Origin: an uncultured bacterium | GTDB taxonomy: Bacteria; Cyanobacteriota; Vampirovibrionia; Gastranaerophilales; Gastranaerophilaceae | Direction: 5' to 3' | Length of the DNA stretch: 33,262 nt | Assembly (NCBI GenBank): GCA_949294335.1 | Contig: CASFGO010000015.1 | Coordinates: 1-33,262, forward strand | In this document: positions 16,838-25,227 of the stretch, one piece after another | Layout of the letters: each line of letters starts with the position of its first letter | Position numbering within the stretch: position 1 is the first letter of the stretch | Notes under the pieces: model-generated | What the model was told of the DNA's origin: nothing | What the model saw: only the letters and a program-made list of their open reading frames with translations | Databases searched by the model: none | Program-made: the position numbers and the translations under genes

Positions 16838-17428
16838 ATGTACAATAAAAATGATATTCTTCTAAAATTAAATAGTGAAAATTATTATATAGACAGAAAA
16901 ACTCTTTCTACATTTATCAATCTATGGAAAATAGATGCAGTATATGAAAATGAAGAAAAAGAAGAATATTATGACGATTTTGCAATTGAGAGAATTAAAA
17001 AAGGTATCAACTTAAAAGCTCAAGGCTTCTCAGATGAACAAATTATTCGTAAACTTAATAAACTTGTAAATATAAATGAATCAGATGAAATTGAAGAAGA
17101 AAAAACTCAACTTCCAACAATTTCTTCTACATCAGAAATAAATGAAACAACTAACTTTAAACCTGAGTTGAGAAATCTTACACTTGACGTAACAACCCAA
17201 ACATTACAAATGCTTGCAGAATCTGTTGCGAAAAAAATTACTGATGATATTAAGAATTCTGATATGGCAGAAAAATTAATTGAAGCAGGTGGTTACAAAA
17301 GAGATAATGAAATCTTAGCAGAACAATTAAAAGAATTAATTGAGCATAATAAAAAATTATCTGAAAGAATTGAACAACTAGAAAAAAAAGAAACATTCTT
17401 ATCAAAAATTTTTAAATTATTTAATTAA
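16838..17428 (+). CDS. MerR-like helix-turn-helix protein with C-terminal coiled coil
   Basis: 196 residues. The N-terminal 80 residues have the MerR layout: an HTH-like start, YYDDFAIERIKKGINLKAQGFSDEQIIRKL (the second helix pair), then a Thr/Glu-rich linker. Residues about 150-190 form a leucine-zipper-like coiled coil (LAEQLKELIEHNKKLSERIEQLEKK). It has no ligand-binding domain, so it could be a DNA-binding structural or partitioning-type adaptor. It starts 10 bases after smpB and converges with fliR, overlapping 4 bases. Confidence 0.65.
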   Translation: MYNKNDILLKLNSENYYIDRKTLSTFINLWKIDAVYENEEKEEYYDDFAIERIKKGINLKAQGFSDEQIIRKLNKLVNINESDEIEEEKTQLPTISSTSEINETTNFKPELRNLTLDVTTQTLQMLAESVAKKITDDIKNSDMAEKLIEAGGYKRDNEILAEQLKELIEHNKKLSERIEQLEKKETFLSKIFKLFN

Positions 17429-18204
17429 AAAATATTTGAATAAGATCTAAAGTAATCAGAAATAATATTTGCTAACATTGGTAAAATCCAAACTAAAATA
17501 GCTGCCCCAAATACTGGTTTGAATAAGAAGCTTAATTGGAATACGTTTACTTGAGGAGCAGTTTTAGAAATTACACCCAAGATAATATCTTGCCCTAATG
17601 TTGCTAATAAAACAGGTGAAGCTATTTGTAATCCCATATATAAAACATTAGAAGATAATTGGATTAAATAATCCATATTAACAAGTTTCATCAAAGGAAT
17701 TGAAGTTGCATAAACAGGAAATATTTGAAAGCTTCTGACAAAGGCATTAACTAACCAATATAAGCCACCAACCTCAATAAAAATTAATATTCCTAATAAA
17801 GAAACACACTTACCTAAAATAGATGTTTGACTTTGCGTTGTAGGATCAAGGACCATTGCAGAAGATAACCCCATTTGCATATTAATCATATCAGCACCAG
17901 CATCTATTGCCAACAAAATTAATTGAGCCATATACCCAATCATTGCACCTGTTACAAAATTCAATAATATAGACACTAAAAGAGAATTATCTTTAGGAGG
18001 TGGTCCAAGATGTAATGTAGCAACAAATATTCCTGTTAATAACAATGCTAAAGATAACTTTGTAATTGTATTAACTTCTTTTCTATTAAAAACAGGAGCT
18101 AAACGGATAAAACCTAACACTCTTGCAAACACAATTAAACCAGCTGTAATATTTACAGCAAGTTGTGGAAACATATGTCCTAATTGTGCAATAAAATTAT
18201 CCAT
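17425..18204 (-). CDS. fliR: Flagellar/type III export protein FliR
   Basis: Inner-membrane protein of the export gate formed with FliP and FliQ. 259 residues with the FliR features: FARVLGFIRLAPVF near the N-terminus, multiple hydrophobic segments, GAMIGYMAQLILLAIDAGADMINMQMGLSSA (a highly conserved stretch), LDPTTQSQTSILG, and the late QDIILGVISKTAPQVNVF. Its ATG overlaps the preceding stop in TAATG. Last gene of the operon; flhB and flhA are not present. Confidence 0.93.
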   Translation of the reverse strand: MDNFIAQLGHMFPQLAVNITAGLIVFARVLGFIRLAPVFNRKEVNTITKLSLALLLTGIFVATLHLGPPPKDNSLLVSILLNFVTGAMIGYMAQLILLAIDAGADMINMQMGLSSAMVLDPTTQSQTSILGKCVSLLGILIFIEVGGLYWLVNAFVRSFQIFPVYATSIPLMKLVNMDYLIQLSSNVLYMGLQIASPVLLATLGQDIILGVISKTAPQVNVFQLSFLFKPVFGAAILVWILPMLANIISDYFRSYSNIF

Positions 18205-18536
18205 TACTTATTTAACTCCAAAGGTAAATCAACAGGAACAAGTTTTACCCCATTAATTTTTTCTATACAAGTTTTATCTTGAAAAATTGTTATACAAAGA
18301 TTTATTTTTTTTCTTCCTTTACAAAAGGACAAACGAGTAGCTCCAATATTTTTAGGAATTAAGATCATAGAACAACCTTTTCCTTTAGTTGTACACATAG
18401 GTTCTATTTTTAAAATATCAGAATTACTTACTTCTATATTAGTTATTTGTTTATCAGCCATCAAAATATAATTTTGATAAGCCATAGCAGGTATAGAAAT
18501 AAATAAACTAGCTATTAAAATTAAAAACTTTTTCAT
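18204..18536 (-). CDS. Secreted Pil_N-like protein inside the export operon
   Basis: 110 residues with a clear signal peptide (MKKFLILIASLFISIPAMA). The mature part, MADKQITNIEVSNSDILKIE, MILIPKNIGATRLSFC and LCITIF, follows the pattern of the pilus-formation/secretin N-terminal domain PF13629, which normally precedes CpaC/RcpA-type secretins. It has five cysteines (48, 55, 72, 81, 90), unusual for this domain, possibly forming disulphides. The ATG is 2 bases after the fliQ stop with AGGTAG upstream, and its stop overlaps fliR. A periplasmic adapter for the export apparatus is an inference. Confidence 0.65.
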   Translation of the reverse strand: MKKFLILIASLFISIPAMAYQNYILMADKQITNIEVSNSDILKIEPMCTTKGKGCSMILIPKNIGATRLSFCKGRKKINLCITIFQDKTCIEKINGVKLVPVDLPLELNK

Positions 18537-18538
18537 AA

Positions 18539-19030
18539 TTATCTACCTATTATTTTATTGGTTTCTATAAAGTTAGGCTTAGGCATAGGAGTTCTTGGTG
18601 ATTTATCATATCTCAGTTTTTCATCCTGATTAATAAATGGAGCATCACTAGGCTTTTTAATAACATCTCTTAATTTAAGATTTTCAGGATATCTTTCTGA
18701 TAATTCTCCTGGTTGTAATGGAGATGTATAACGATAATAATCAGCTGCTAAAACATAATTATCATTTTTTGTAACTAAATTAAAAGCAAGCCCCATACCT
18801 TCTTCAAATAAATTTGTAAGAAGTTTAATAAATCCCATACCTCCTATAATGATTACAAGAAATACTGCAAAAATCTTTGGAGCTGCAGCTATAGTTTGTT
18901 CTTGAACCTGAGTTACAGCTTGGATAATACCAACAACTAAACCAATCGCAGCAGCAACTAATACACATGGCATTGACACAGCCAACATTGTCATAAATCC
19001 TTTTGCTAAATATTCTAATAAAACTTCCAT
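18539..19030 (-). CDS. fliQ: Flagellar/type III export protein FliQ with C-terminal extension
   Basis: Small export-gate protein. LVAAAIGLVVGIIQAVTQVQEQTIAAAPK is the core FliQ signature, in two membrane helices within the first 85 residues. FliQ is normally about 90 residues; here 163, the extra 75 residues being soluble, Pro- and charge-rich, with LNL-type segments and no recognised domain. The frame opens at a TTG at 19054, but the ATG at 19030 fits better, with AAGGA 10 bases before it. Confidence 0.92.
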   Translation of the reverse strand: MEVLLEYLAKGFMTMLAVSMPCVLVAAAIGLVVGIIQAVTQVQEQTIAAAPKIFAVFLVIIIGGMGFIKLLTNLFEEGMGLAFNLVTKNDNYVLAADYYRYTSPLQPGELSERYPENLKLRDVIKKPSDAPFINQDEKLRYDKSPRTPMPKPNFIETNKIIGR

Positions 19031-19096
19031 TCTAATTTTGTCCTTATATTTCAATATATAAATTCAACTATTTTATATTATTTATACCATTTACCC

Positions 19097-19735
19097 CTAA
19101 TTGTAACTTTGTACAAGACCTTGAACAATTAATGCCCAACCATCGACTGCGATGAATATCAACAACTTAAACGGTAAAGAAATAATTGTTGGTGATAACA
19201 TGAACATACCTAGAGCCAATAATATATTTGCAACAATTAAGTCCAATACTATAAATGGAACAAAAACAATAAACCCTATTTCAAAAGCTGTCTTTAATTC
19301 ACTTAATATATATGCAGGAGCAACTTCCCACATATTGATTTCTTCAGGAGATTTTGGAGGAGTTTTTCTAGCTAATTCAACAAAAAATGCCAAATCACTC
19401 TCTCTAGTCTGCTTCATCATAAATTCTTTTAAAGGTTTAGATCCTTGTTCTATAGCTAATACTATATTTTTAGAGGATTGATATGGAACTGAACCATAGT
19501 CATACATTTTTTGAAAGACTCCACTCATTGTATAGAATGTAAGAATCATACTTAAGCCAATAATTACAATTGAAGGAGGTACCTGTTGAGTACCTAATGC
19601 TGTTTTTAACATTGAAAAAACAATTGTAAACCTTAAAAAGCTTGTCATACAACAAAACATAAATGGTAGCAATGAAAAAACAGACATTACAACCAACATT
19701 TGTAAAACAGGATTTATATCTTTTAAAAACTCCAT
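19097..19735 (-). CDS. fliP: Flagellar/type III export protein FliP
   Basis: Export-gate ring protein. 212 residues, with SLLPFMFCCMTSFLRFTIVFSMLKTALGTQQVPPS (the FliP hallmark), VPFIVLDLIVANILLALGMFMLSP and FKLLIFIAVDGWALIVQGLV. It lacks the cleaved signal peptide found in the enterobacterial protein, as in shorter T3SS-type homologues. AGAGGAAG precedes the ATG. Confidence 0.95.
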   Translation of the reverse strand: MEFLKDINPVLQMLVVMSVFSLLPFMFCCMTSFLRFTIVFSMLKTALGTQQVPPSIVIIGLSMILTFYTMSGVFQKMYDYGSVPYQSSKNIVLAIEQGSKPLKEFMMKQTRESDLAFFVELARKTPPKSPEEINMWEVAPAYILSELKTAFEIGFIVFVPFIVLDLIVANILLALGMFMLSPTIISLPFKLLIFIAVDGWALIVQGLVQSYN

Positions 19736-19747
19736 TTCTACTTCCTC

Positions 19748-20146
19748 TTAAGAATATATTTCTGAATCTCTTCCTAATTTCTTAACTAAATTTTTCATAA
19801 CAGGTTGTTTATTAGATGACATCAAATCATCTTCTTTTTTTATAAATTCTGATAAATCAACAGGGTTATGATAATTTCGTTGCTGTACATTATTAATATT
19901 ATTATTTAACTTAGATATTAATGTTGTTCTTTCCAAATCTCCTGCAATCAAGAATTTTTCACCATTTGCATTTACCACATACAATGTTTTTCTTGGAGAA
20001 AGGCTCAAAACTTCTTCAACAGAAAGATTTCCTGAACGCTTACCACCAATATTAGATATACTAAATTTTTTATAAACAAATAGAGCAATACCAATAACAC
20101 TTAACATTGCTAAAATATAAACTACAAAATGTGCTAAATATCCCAT
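19748..20146 (-). CDS. fliO: FliO-like membrane protein
   Basis: 132 residues: one N-terminal membrane helix (LAHFVVYILAMLSVIGIALFVYKKF), then a small domain NLSVEEVLSLSPRKTLYVVNANGEKFLIAGDLERTTLISKL, which matches FliO (residues ...LSLGPRQSLYVVEVGGRRLLLGV...). FliO chaperones FliP assembly in flagella and is absent from injectisomes, so its presence argues for a flagellar-type system. Weakly conserved family; position directly before fliP supports the call. Confidence 0.83.
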   Translation of the reverse strand: MGYLAHFVVYILAMLSVIGIALFVYKKFSISNIGGKRSGNLSVEEVLSLSPRKTLYVVNANGEKFLIAGDLERTTLISKLNNNINNVQQRNYHNPVDLSEFIKKEDDLMSSNKQPVMKNLVKKLGRDSEIYS

Positions 20147-20187
20147 TTTATCTCTCCATACCCTATAAATAAAACTAGAAACTAGTT

Positions 20188-21399
20188 TTATAAATCATCA
20201 GCATCGATATCAAAATCGCTGTAATCAAAATCTTCTCCACCGCCTGCTTGATTCGCTTGTGGTTGAGAATCTTGTCCTGCTGGATTTTGTACAGCAGATT
20301 CAGTTATTTGAGAATCAACTCCAGCAGGAGTTGTGTTAACATCTGCTATACTTAATGGTGCTCCTGCCATAATATCTTCTGCTGTAACATTTGATATTTT
20401 AACTCCATATCTATCATTAATAATAACAAGCTCGCCTCTAGCAATTATCTTATCACCTACTTTTAGTGAAACTTTATTGTTATAAACTGAACTTATATCT
20501 ACAACTAATCCTTCTTGAATATCTTTTAATTCCCCTAAAGAAATTTTTATTTTATCAAATTCAGCATTCATTTCAACTTGAAGGCTATCCCACAAGTTAT
20601 TAATGTTTACGCTGTTATCCATATCATCACCTCCATTGTCATCGTATGGAATTATTAATTCCGGATTTGGATTTAAATTAAATTTTTGCAAAATATTGTC
20701 ACATACTAAAGTCATTTCATCTGATTTACTATTTTCAAATAAAACGACATCACCAACTGAAATATTTTTTATATCACTAACTGAAAACATTGTAGAACCA
20801 ACATGTAAATTTACTTCTGATAAAGCATCTTTGAATAACCTCTCATCTATTGGATTTTCAGGTTCTGCAAGAGTTCTTGGATCAAGCATTTGTTTTGGAA
20901 TTGAAATTACAAACCTTGCGCTTTCATCAGAACTCATATTTCTAACAAAATAAGATATATTTATTTCATCTGGATGTTTTGTTAAGTTTTCTTTATTAAT
21001 ATTATCTGAAATTTTTGAATACAAATAATCATTAAAAGATGTTATTATCTTTGCTTCTAAATCAGATATAGAAGATAGTTCAAATTTTTTATTTGTCTTT
21101 CCTAAAATTTTATCTAATATAACAGAAATAGCTGTTTGAGAGATTCTTATAAAAATATCATTTCGAGGAGCAACTTCGACTTTAGTAACAAAAAAACTTT
21201 CTGATTTAGTTAAAACATTCATGTTTTCACTAATTGAAACAAGCTTAAATTCAAACCCCTTATCAAAAAATTCATCACTAGCTTCTTGCACTGGAGGCAA
21301 GAAAATATCTCTGAACCAACCGAATTGACGATATAATTCACTTGAAAAACTTGTTTTAATTTGATTATCTAAAGCTTCCATACCGGTACATTTCCCCAT
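20188..21399 (-). CDS. FliM-FliN fusion-like C-ring/switch protein with two SpoA domains
   Basis: 403 residues. Residues about 20-180 resemble the FliM/CheC-like middle part (VILDKILGKTN...LSSISDLEAKIITSF...FVISIPKQMLDP). A first SpoA segment follows (about 195-235: NLHVGSTMFSVSDIKNISVGDVVLF). After an acidic linker (251-265) a second SpoA segment (about 270-338: LWDSLQVEMNAEFDKIKISLGEL...KVSLKVGDKIIARGELVII) matches FliN. The order middle-SpoA-SpoA recalls the injectisome SctQ. The N-terminal CheY-binding peptide and the GGxG motif of FliM are not visible. The last 60 residues are Gln/Asp-rich. Start uncertain: ATG 21399 has no ribosome site; ATG 21381 has GGGGA upstream. First gene of the operon. 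Confidence 0.75.
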   Translation of the reverse strand: MGKCTGMEALDNQIKTSFSSELYRQFGWFRDIFLPPVQEASDEFFDKGFEFKLVSISENMNVLTKSESFFVTKVEVAPRNDIFIRISQTAISVILDKILGKTNKKFELSSISDLEAKIITSFNDYLYSKISDNINKENLTKHPDEINISYFVRNMSSDESARFVISIPKQMLDPRTLAEPENPIDERLFKDALSEVNLHVGSTMFSVSDIKNISVGDVVLFENSKSDEMTLVCDNILQKFNLNPNPELIIPYDDNGGDDMDNSVNINNLWDSLQVEMNAEFDKIKISLGELKDIQEGLVVDISSVYNNKVSLKVGDKIIARGELVIINDRYGVKISNVTAEDIMAGAPLSIADVNTTPAGVDSQITESAVQNPAGQDSQPQANQAGGGEDFDYSDFDIDADDL

Positions 21400-21445
21400 A
21401 AATATATTAATGGTTATAAATCAAGTTGCCATCAACCATTTAATG

Positions 21446-21463
21446 TATTTAAAGTTTTGTAAA
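21446..21463 (-). promoter_or_regulatory. HLR1-like direct repeat upstream of the export operon
   Basis: On the minus strand TTTACAAA-AC-TTTAAATA: first half-site 8/8 and second 7/8 to (G/T)TTACA(A/T)(A/T). It lies 46 bases before the ATG at 21399. Weaker evidence than the two matching copies elsewhere, because it stands alone. Confidence 0.3.
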
Positions 21464-21568
21464 TTTTTCTTAAAAAAAATTAAATTATTTAGCAATATAA
21501 AAAAGGCATGAAACTTTATAAATTAGTAAGTGGTAAGTTTTATTTGTTAAGTTATAAGGAATTAAAAA

Positions 21569-24500
21569 ATGGGGAATTTAGTAAAAAAAGTTATTGCAAG
21601 CACATTATGTGTATCATTTATGACAATGCAAAGTGCATTTGGCTACCAAATGACTGGAGAAGTATTAGGAAATAATACAGTAACTGGAGGAACAGGAGCA
21701 AACGGCGCTAATATTGTAAGTTCAAGTGGAGGATTCCAAGGTTTTGAAAATGGAGGACTATTAGGACTTAATAAAAATGAAGCAACTTTACACTTTAATG
21801 GAAATGCAGTTATCAATTGGGGACAATTAAATGTCGGAAGTTACCAAACACTAAATTTCGCAAATGGCAATCATGTTGTTTTAAATAATGTATTAAATGG
21901 TATGTCAACTTTTGCAGGTAGAGTTACTGGAGAACAAGGACAAATTATCATTTCTAACCCTAACGGTATGCTTATGCAAGGTGGACAATTTGAAACATCT
22001 GGCAGCATAATGTTTACAACTAAAAACTTAACAGATATTAAATATACAGATTTAGCAGATCAAGCTACACTTAAAAATAAAATCGACATGGCTGGATATG
22101 ATAATGATTATGCAGTTATTGTTTTCGAAAAAGGTGATTGGAGAACAGGATGGAGAAATACATCAATAGAAGCTGGCGATATCAATATTTTAGCTAAAGG
22201 TATTGATATTAAAAATGCAGATTTAGTAGCTAGCAAAGGAAATGTTGTTTTAAAAACAACAGATGGAGCTAATTTCATCGCAACAGGCAATACTCAAGGT
22301 GTAAAATTTGAATCAGGTAATACTATTCAAGTTGCGACAACATCTATTAAAACTCCTAATGGTGGCTTACAATTAATTACAGACAAAGGAAATGTTTCAA
22401 TTTCTTCTCCTATTAAGAGTGTAAATATTGTAGATTCAAATGTAAATGGTAATTTATCAGTTAGATCAAATGTTCATCTTCCTGGTTCTTGGGATGAATT
22501 ATGGGATTTATTAACAGGTGAAAATGATTTATTTGGAGATATCAAAGTTAGCAATAGTAATGTTTCTGGTTCAACTAATTTAACAGCTTGGGGAGATGTT
22601 ATTATAAGTAATAGTACATTAGGAAACTTATTTGCACACTCTCAATTAAAAGGTATTAATGTAGCAGATTCAACTATTAAAGGTGAAGCATCATTCTCAT
22701 TACCAACAATTAAAATAGAAGGACCTTTATCTGGTCATACATATTGGGAACACAATGATAGTGTTATTTGTAAAAATACAGCAATTGGTGGAAATATTAT
22801 ATTAAACGTAGCAAAAGATGCACAATTTACATCTCCTGAAAACTTACATTTCGTAAATCCTAATGTTGGAGGAATCTTAACAGCAGATGCTAAAAATACT
22901 TTATCATTTACAAAAAATGGTTCTGATTTAAAAATTAATAAAGCATTTACTGACAAATATAAATTAACAGCAGGCAACGAATTACAATTTAAAACTGATA
23001 AAAACTTAATTGCAGATAATACAGCAGGAACATTCTATTCAAAATTAACAAGTTTCTTCGGTAAAAACGTTACTCTTAATAACATTGAAACAAAAGGAGC
23101 TTTAAAAGCTGAAGCAAATGACAATGTTATAGCAAATAATATTAAAGTTGCAACTGGCTCAATTTGGGAAAATATCTTAGGAAAACAAAATACAGTTGCA
23201 ACATTTAAAGGAAAAGATATTATATCTCAAGATTCAAGCTACAACGGAGAAGTAGTTGTAAAAGCAAATAATGCAACATTCATCCAAAATGACGGCAAAA
23301 TTTTAAAAATAATGGATTCAATTATCTCAAATAATTTAATAGTAGATTCTAATGGCGAAATCTACATTGGTTCTTGGAATAAATCAGGAAACTATGGTAC
23401 ACCAACTCAAATTGGTAATGCTGATTTATACACAACAAACAAAATCACAATATGGGATGCAAATATTAGTGGCAACACTCAATTAACAGCGGATAATTCT
23501 ATCAATATTTATGATTCAAACTTCAACACTGCACAAATGAATGCAAACAGTATTAAATCAAACAACTCAAATTATGCAGGAGATATAAGTGCCGTAGCAA
23601 ATAATGCAGAAATTACAAGCAACGAAAAATTATCATTCATTGATACAGCTATTGAAAAATTATTTAAAGCACATTCAAACAAAGATGTTGAAATCAAAGA
23701 TAACTCTAAATTTAACAATGCAGACTTAAAAGGCAAAAACGTAATTGCAAAAAACAATGCAAACTTCAATGGTGATATCAAAGTTAATGCAGAAAATGCA
23801 CAATTCAAAACAGATAATAAATTAACATTCAAAGATTCAAACATATCAGGTTTATTTGAAGTAGAAAACAAAGCAAACTTAAATATCATTGACTCAATTA
23901 TCAACACAGCAAAATTAACAGCTAATAACATCGCAGCTAAAAATACAAACTTCAAAAACACAGTTACTGTTAATGCAACAACAGATGCTAGTTTTGATAC
24001 TAACAATGATATAACAATTACTGGAACAGTTGGAAACAACTTCATTGCAAATTCAAAAGGAACTGTATCAATTATCGATATGATTACAAATAAAATTAAT
24101 GCAACAGGTAAAAACGTAAATCTTACAAAAACTACTGGAGACCTAACAATTGATAACAATATAAACTTAACAGCAGATAATGATGTTCTTGTAGAATCAA
24201 CAAATGGTAACTTAACTGTTGACGGAACAACTATCAATGCAAAAAATGTAACAGCAAAAGCTAAAGGTAATAACGAAGTTAAAAATATTAATATTGCAGG
24301 AACACTTCAAACTTCTGGAGACAGAATCTCTATAAATGATTGCTCTAGCGATCACTTAGCAATTATCAACCCTGAAAATAACAAATTTAGCTACGCAGAA
24401 ATCTTTGGAACAAAAGCTAATACAACAGAATTTGCAAATGGAGAATATTTATACATTGATTTAACAAACTCTTCATTATACAACAATAACAGAAACTCCA

Positions 24501-24763
24501 TTATCGCTAGCGCTAACAACGTTGACAAAATTGTAATCTACCCAACATTATTTGGATATGAAGTAGGTCAAGAAACAACTAAAAACTTAAATAACTTAGT
24601 ACAAAAAGGAGTTAACCCAGTAATCGGAACAGATTTCTCACCAATCGCATTCGCAGCAAACGAAAATGGTAGAAGAGGCGGAATCTACAAAGCAGCTGGA
24701 GATAAAATATACAAAGATGTAGAAGAAATTGTTCATATCACAGATAGATTTAACTTAGACTAA
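21569..24763 (+). CDS. Large two-partner-secretion exoprotein (filamentous haemagglutinin-type)
   Basis: 1064 residues. Signal peptide 1-25 (ending QSAFG), then a TPS secretion domain: NWGQLNVGSYQTLNF (83-97) and NPNGM (130-134) are its two signature motifs. The remainder is a repetitive Asn-, Thr-, Ile- and Ala-rich right-handed beta-helix. Three repeats of about 63 residues are clear near 666-855 (pattern GDIxVxAxNA...LTFxDSxIxxLFxV). Such proteins cross the outer membrane through a TpsB/Omp85-like pore and act as adhesins. No TpsB gene is visible, and the C-terminus has no recognisable toxin domain. AAGGA lies 8 bases before the ATG. A terminator follows. Confidence 0.9.
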   Translation: MGNLVKKVIASTLCVSFMTMQSAFGYQMTGEVLGNNTVTGGTGANGANIVSSSGGFQGFENGGLLGLNKNEATLHFNGNAVINWGQLNVGSYQTLNFANGNHVVLNNVLNGMSTFAGRVTGEQGQIIISNPNGMLMQGGQFETSGSIMFTTKNLTDIKYTDLADQATLKNKIDMAGYDNDYAVIVFEKGDWRTGWRNTSIEAGDINILAKGIDIKNADLVASKGNVVLKTTDGANFIATGNTQGVKFESGNTIQVATTSIKTPNGGLQLITDKGNVSISSPIKSVNIVDSNVNGNLSVRSNVHLPGSWDELWDLLTGENDLFGDIKVSNSNVSGSTNLTAWGDVIISNSTLGNLFAHSQLKGINVADSTIKGEASFSLPTIKIEGPLSGHTYWEHNDSVICKNTAIGGNIILNVAKDAQFTSPENLHFVNPNVGGILTADAKNTLSFTKNGSDLKINKAFTDKYKLTAGNELQFKTDKNLIADNTAGTFYSKLTSFFGKNVTLNNIETKGALKAEANDNVIANNIKVATGSIWENILGKQNTVATFKGKDIISQDSSYNGEVVVKANNATFIQNDGKILKIMDSIISNNLIVDSNGEIYIGSWNKSGNYGTPTQIGNADLYTTNKITIWDANISGNTQLTADNSINIYDSNFNTAQMNANSIKSNNSNYAGDISAVANNAEITSNEKLSFIDTAIEKLFKAHSNKDVEIKDNSKFNNADLKGKNVIAKNNANFNGDIKVNAENAQFKTDNKLTFKDSNISGLFEVENKANLNIIDSIINTAKLTANNIAAKNTNFKNTVTVNATTDASFDTNNDITITGTVGNNFIANSKGTVSIIDMITNKINATGKNVNLTKTTGDLTIDNNINLTADNDVLVESTNGNLTVDGTTINAKNVTAKAKGNNEVKNINIAGTLQTSGDRISINDCSSDHLAIINPENNKFSYAEIFGTKANTTEFANGEYLYIDLTNSSLYNNNRNSIIASANNVDKIVIYPTLFGYEVGQETTKNLNNLVQKGVNPVIGTDFSPIAFAANENGRRGGIYKAAGDKIYKDVEEIVHITDRFNLD

Positions 24764-24775
24764 ATTAAATAATAT

Positions 24776-24812
24776 AAATAAAAAGGCTTAGTGTAAATAA
24801 CTAAGCCTTTTT
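24776..24812. terminator. Bidirectional terminator between exoprotein gene and the polA operon
   Basis: AAAAGGCTTAG (24781-24791) pairs with CTAAGCCTTTT (24801-24811) around a 9-base loop, flanked by A-rich and T-rich tracts, so it works in both directions between convergent genes. Confidence 0.92.
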
Positions 24813-24816
24813 ATTA

Positions 24817-25227
24817 TTAAAATTTTTTATATTGATTTTGATTAATATAATTGAATACATTTTTAACAATCAAAGGAGGAAAATTATAGTTGTTATTACA
24901 AGGAGATATTTTTAGAATTGCCTTATTATTTCCAAAAGTAAAAACAGTTGCTAAAAATTTATACTGATAATAAGAAAAAACAATATAACCACCTTGAGAC
25001 TGAATTTCTTCAATATTAAAATTATTATGAGAAATAGCTGCTTCTGTTAAAAGAAATAACTTTTCGAATCCTACATTAAAAGTTTTAATACACTGTGGTT
25101 GGGTTACGTTTTGAGGGATCCCAAGAGGAGTAGATTGTTGAGACGGACTAGGAGTATTTGCAATAGAATAAGACACTCCACAAAGATATATAACTAATAA
25201 GCAAAATATTTTAATTATTCTTTCCAT
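24817..25227 (-). CDS. Small secreted protein, unknown
   Basis: 136 residues with a signal peptide (MERIIKIFCLLVIYLCGVSYSIA, cleavage after SIA). The mature part has two cysteines and a helical/beta pattern with FNVGFEKLFLLTEAAISHNNFNIEEI and GGYIVFSYYQYKFLATVF. I recognise no family. Its ATG lies inside the last codons of polA (13-base overlap), so it is translated from the polA transcript. Confidence 0.75.
   Translation of the reverse strand: MERIIKIFCLLVIYLCGVSYSIANTPSPSQQSTPLGIPQNVTQPQCIKTFNVGFEKLFLLTEAAISHNNFNIEEIQSQGGYIVFSYYQYKFLATVFTFGNNKAILKISPCNNNYNFPPLIVKNVFNYINQNQYKKF

Noticed and set aside
21410..21440. Loose inverted repeat TGGTT...AACCA upstream of the export operon
   Set aside because: Five-base arms with a long loop are expected by chance in this composition.
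23572..24237. 221-codon minus-strand frame inside the exoprotein gene
   Set aside because: Antisense shadow created by repetitive codons; no ribosome site and no recognisable domain.
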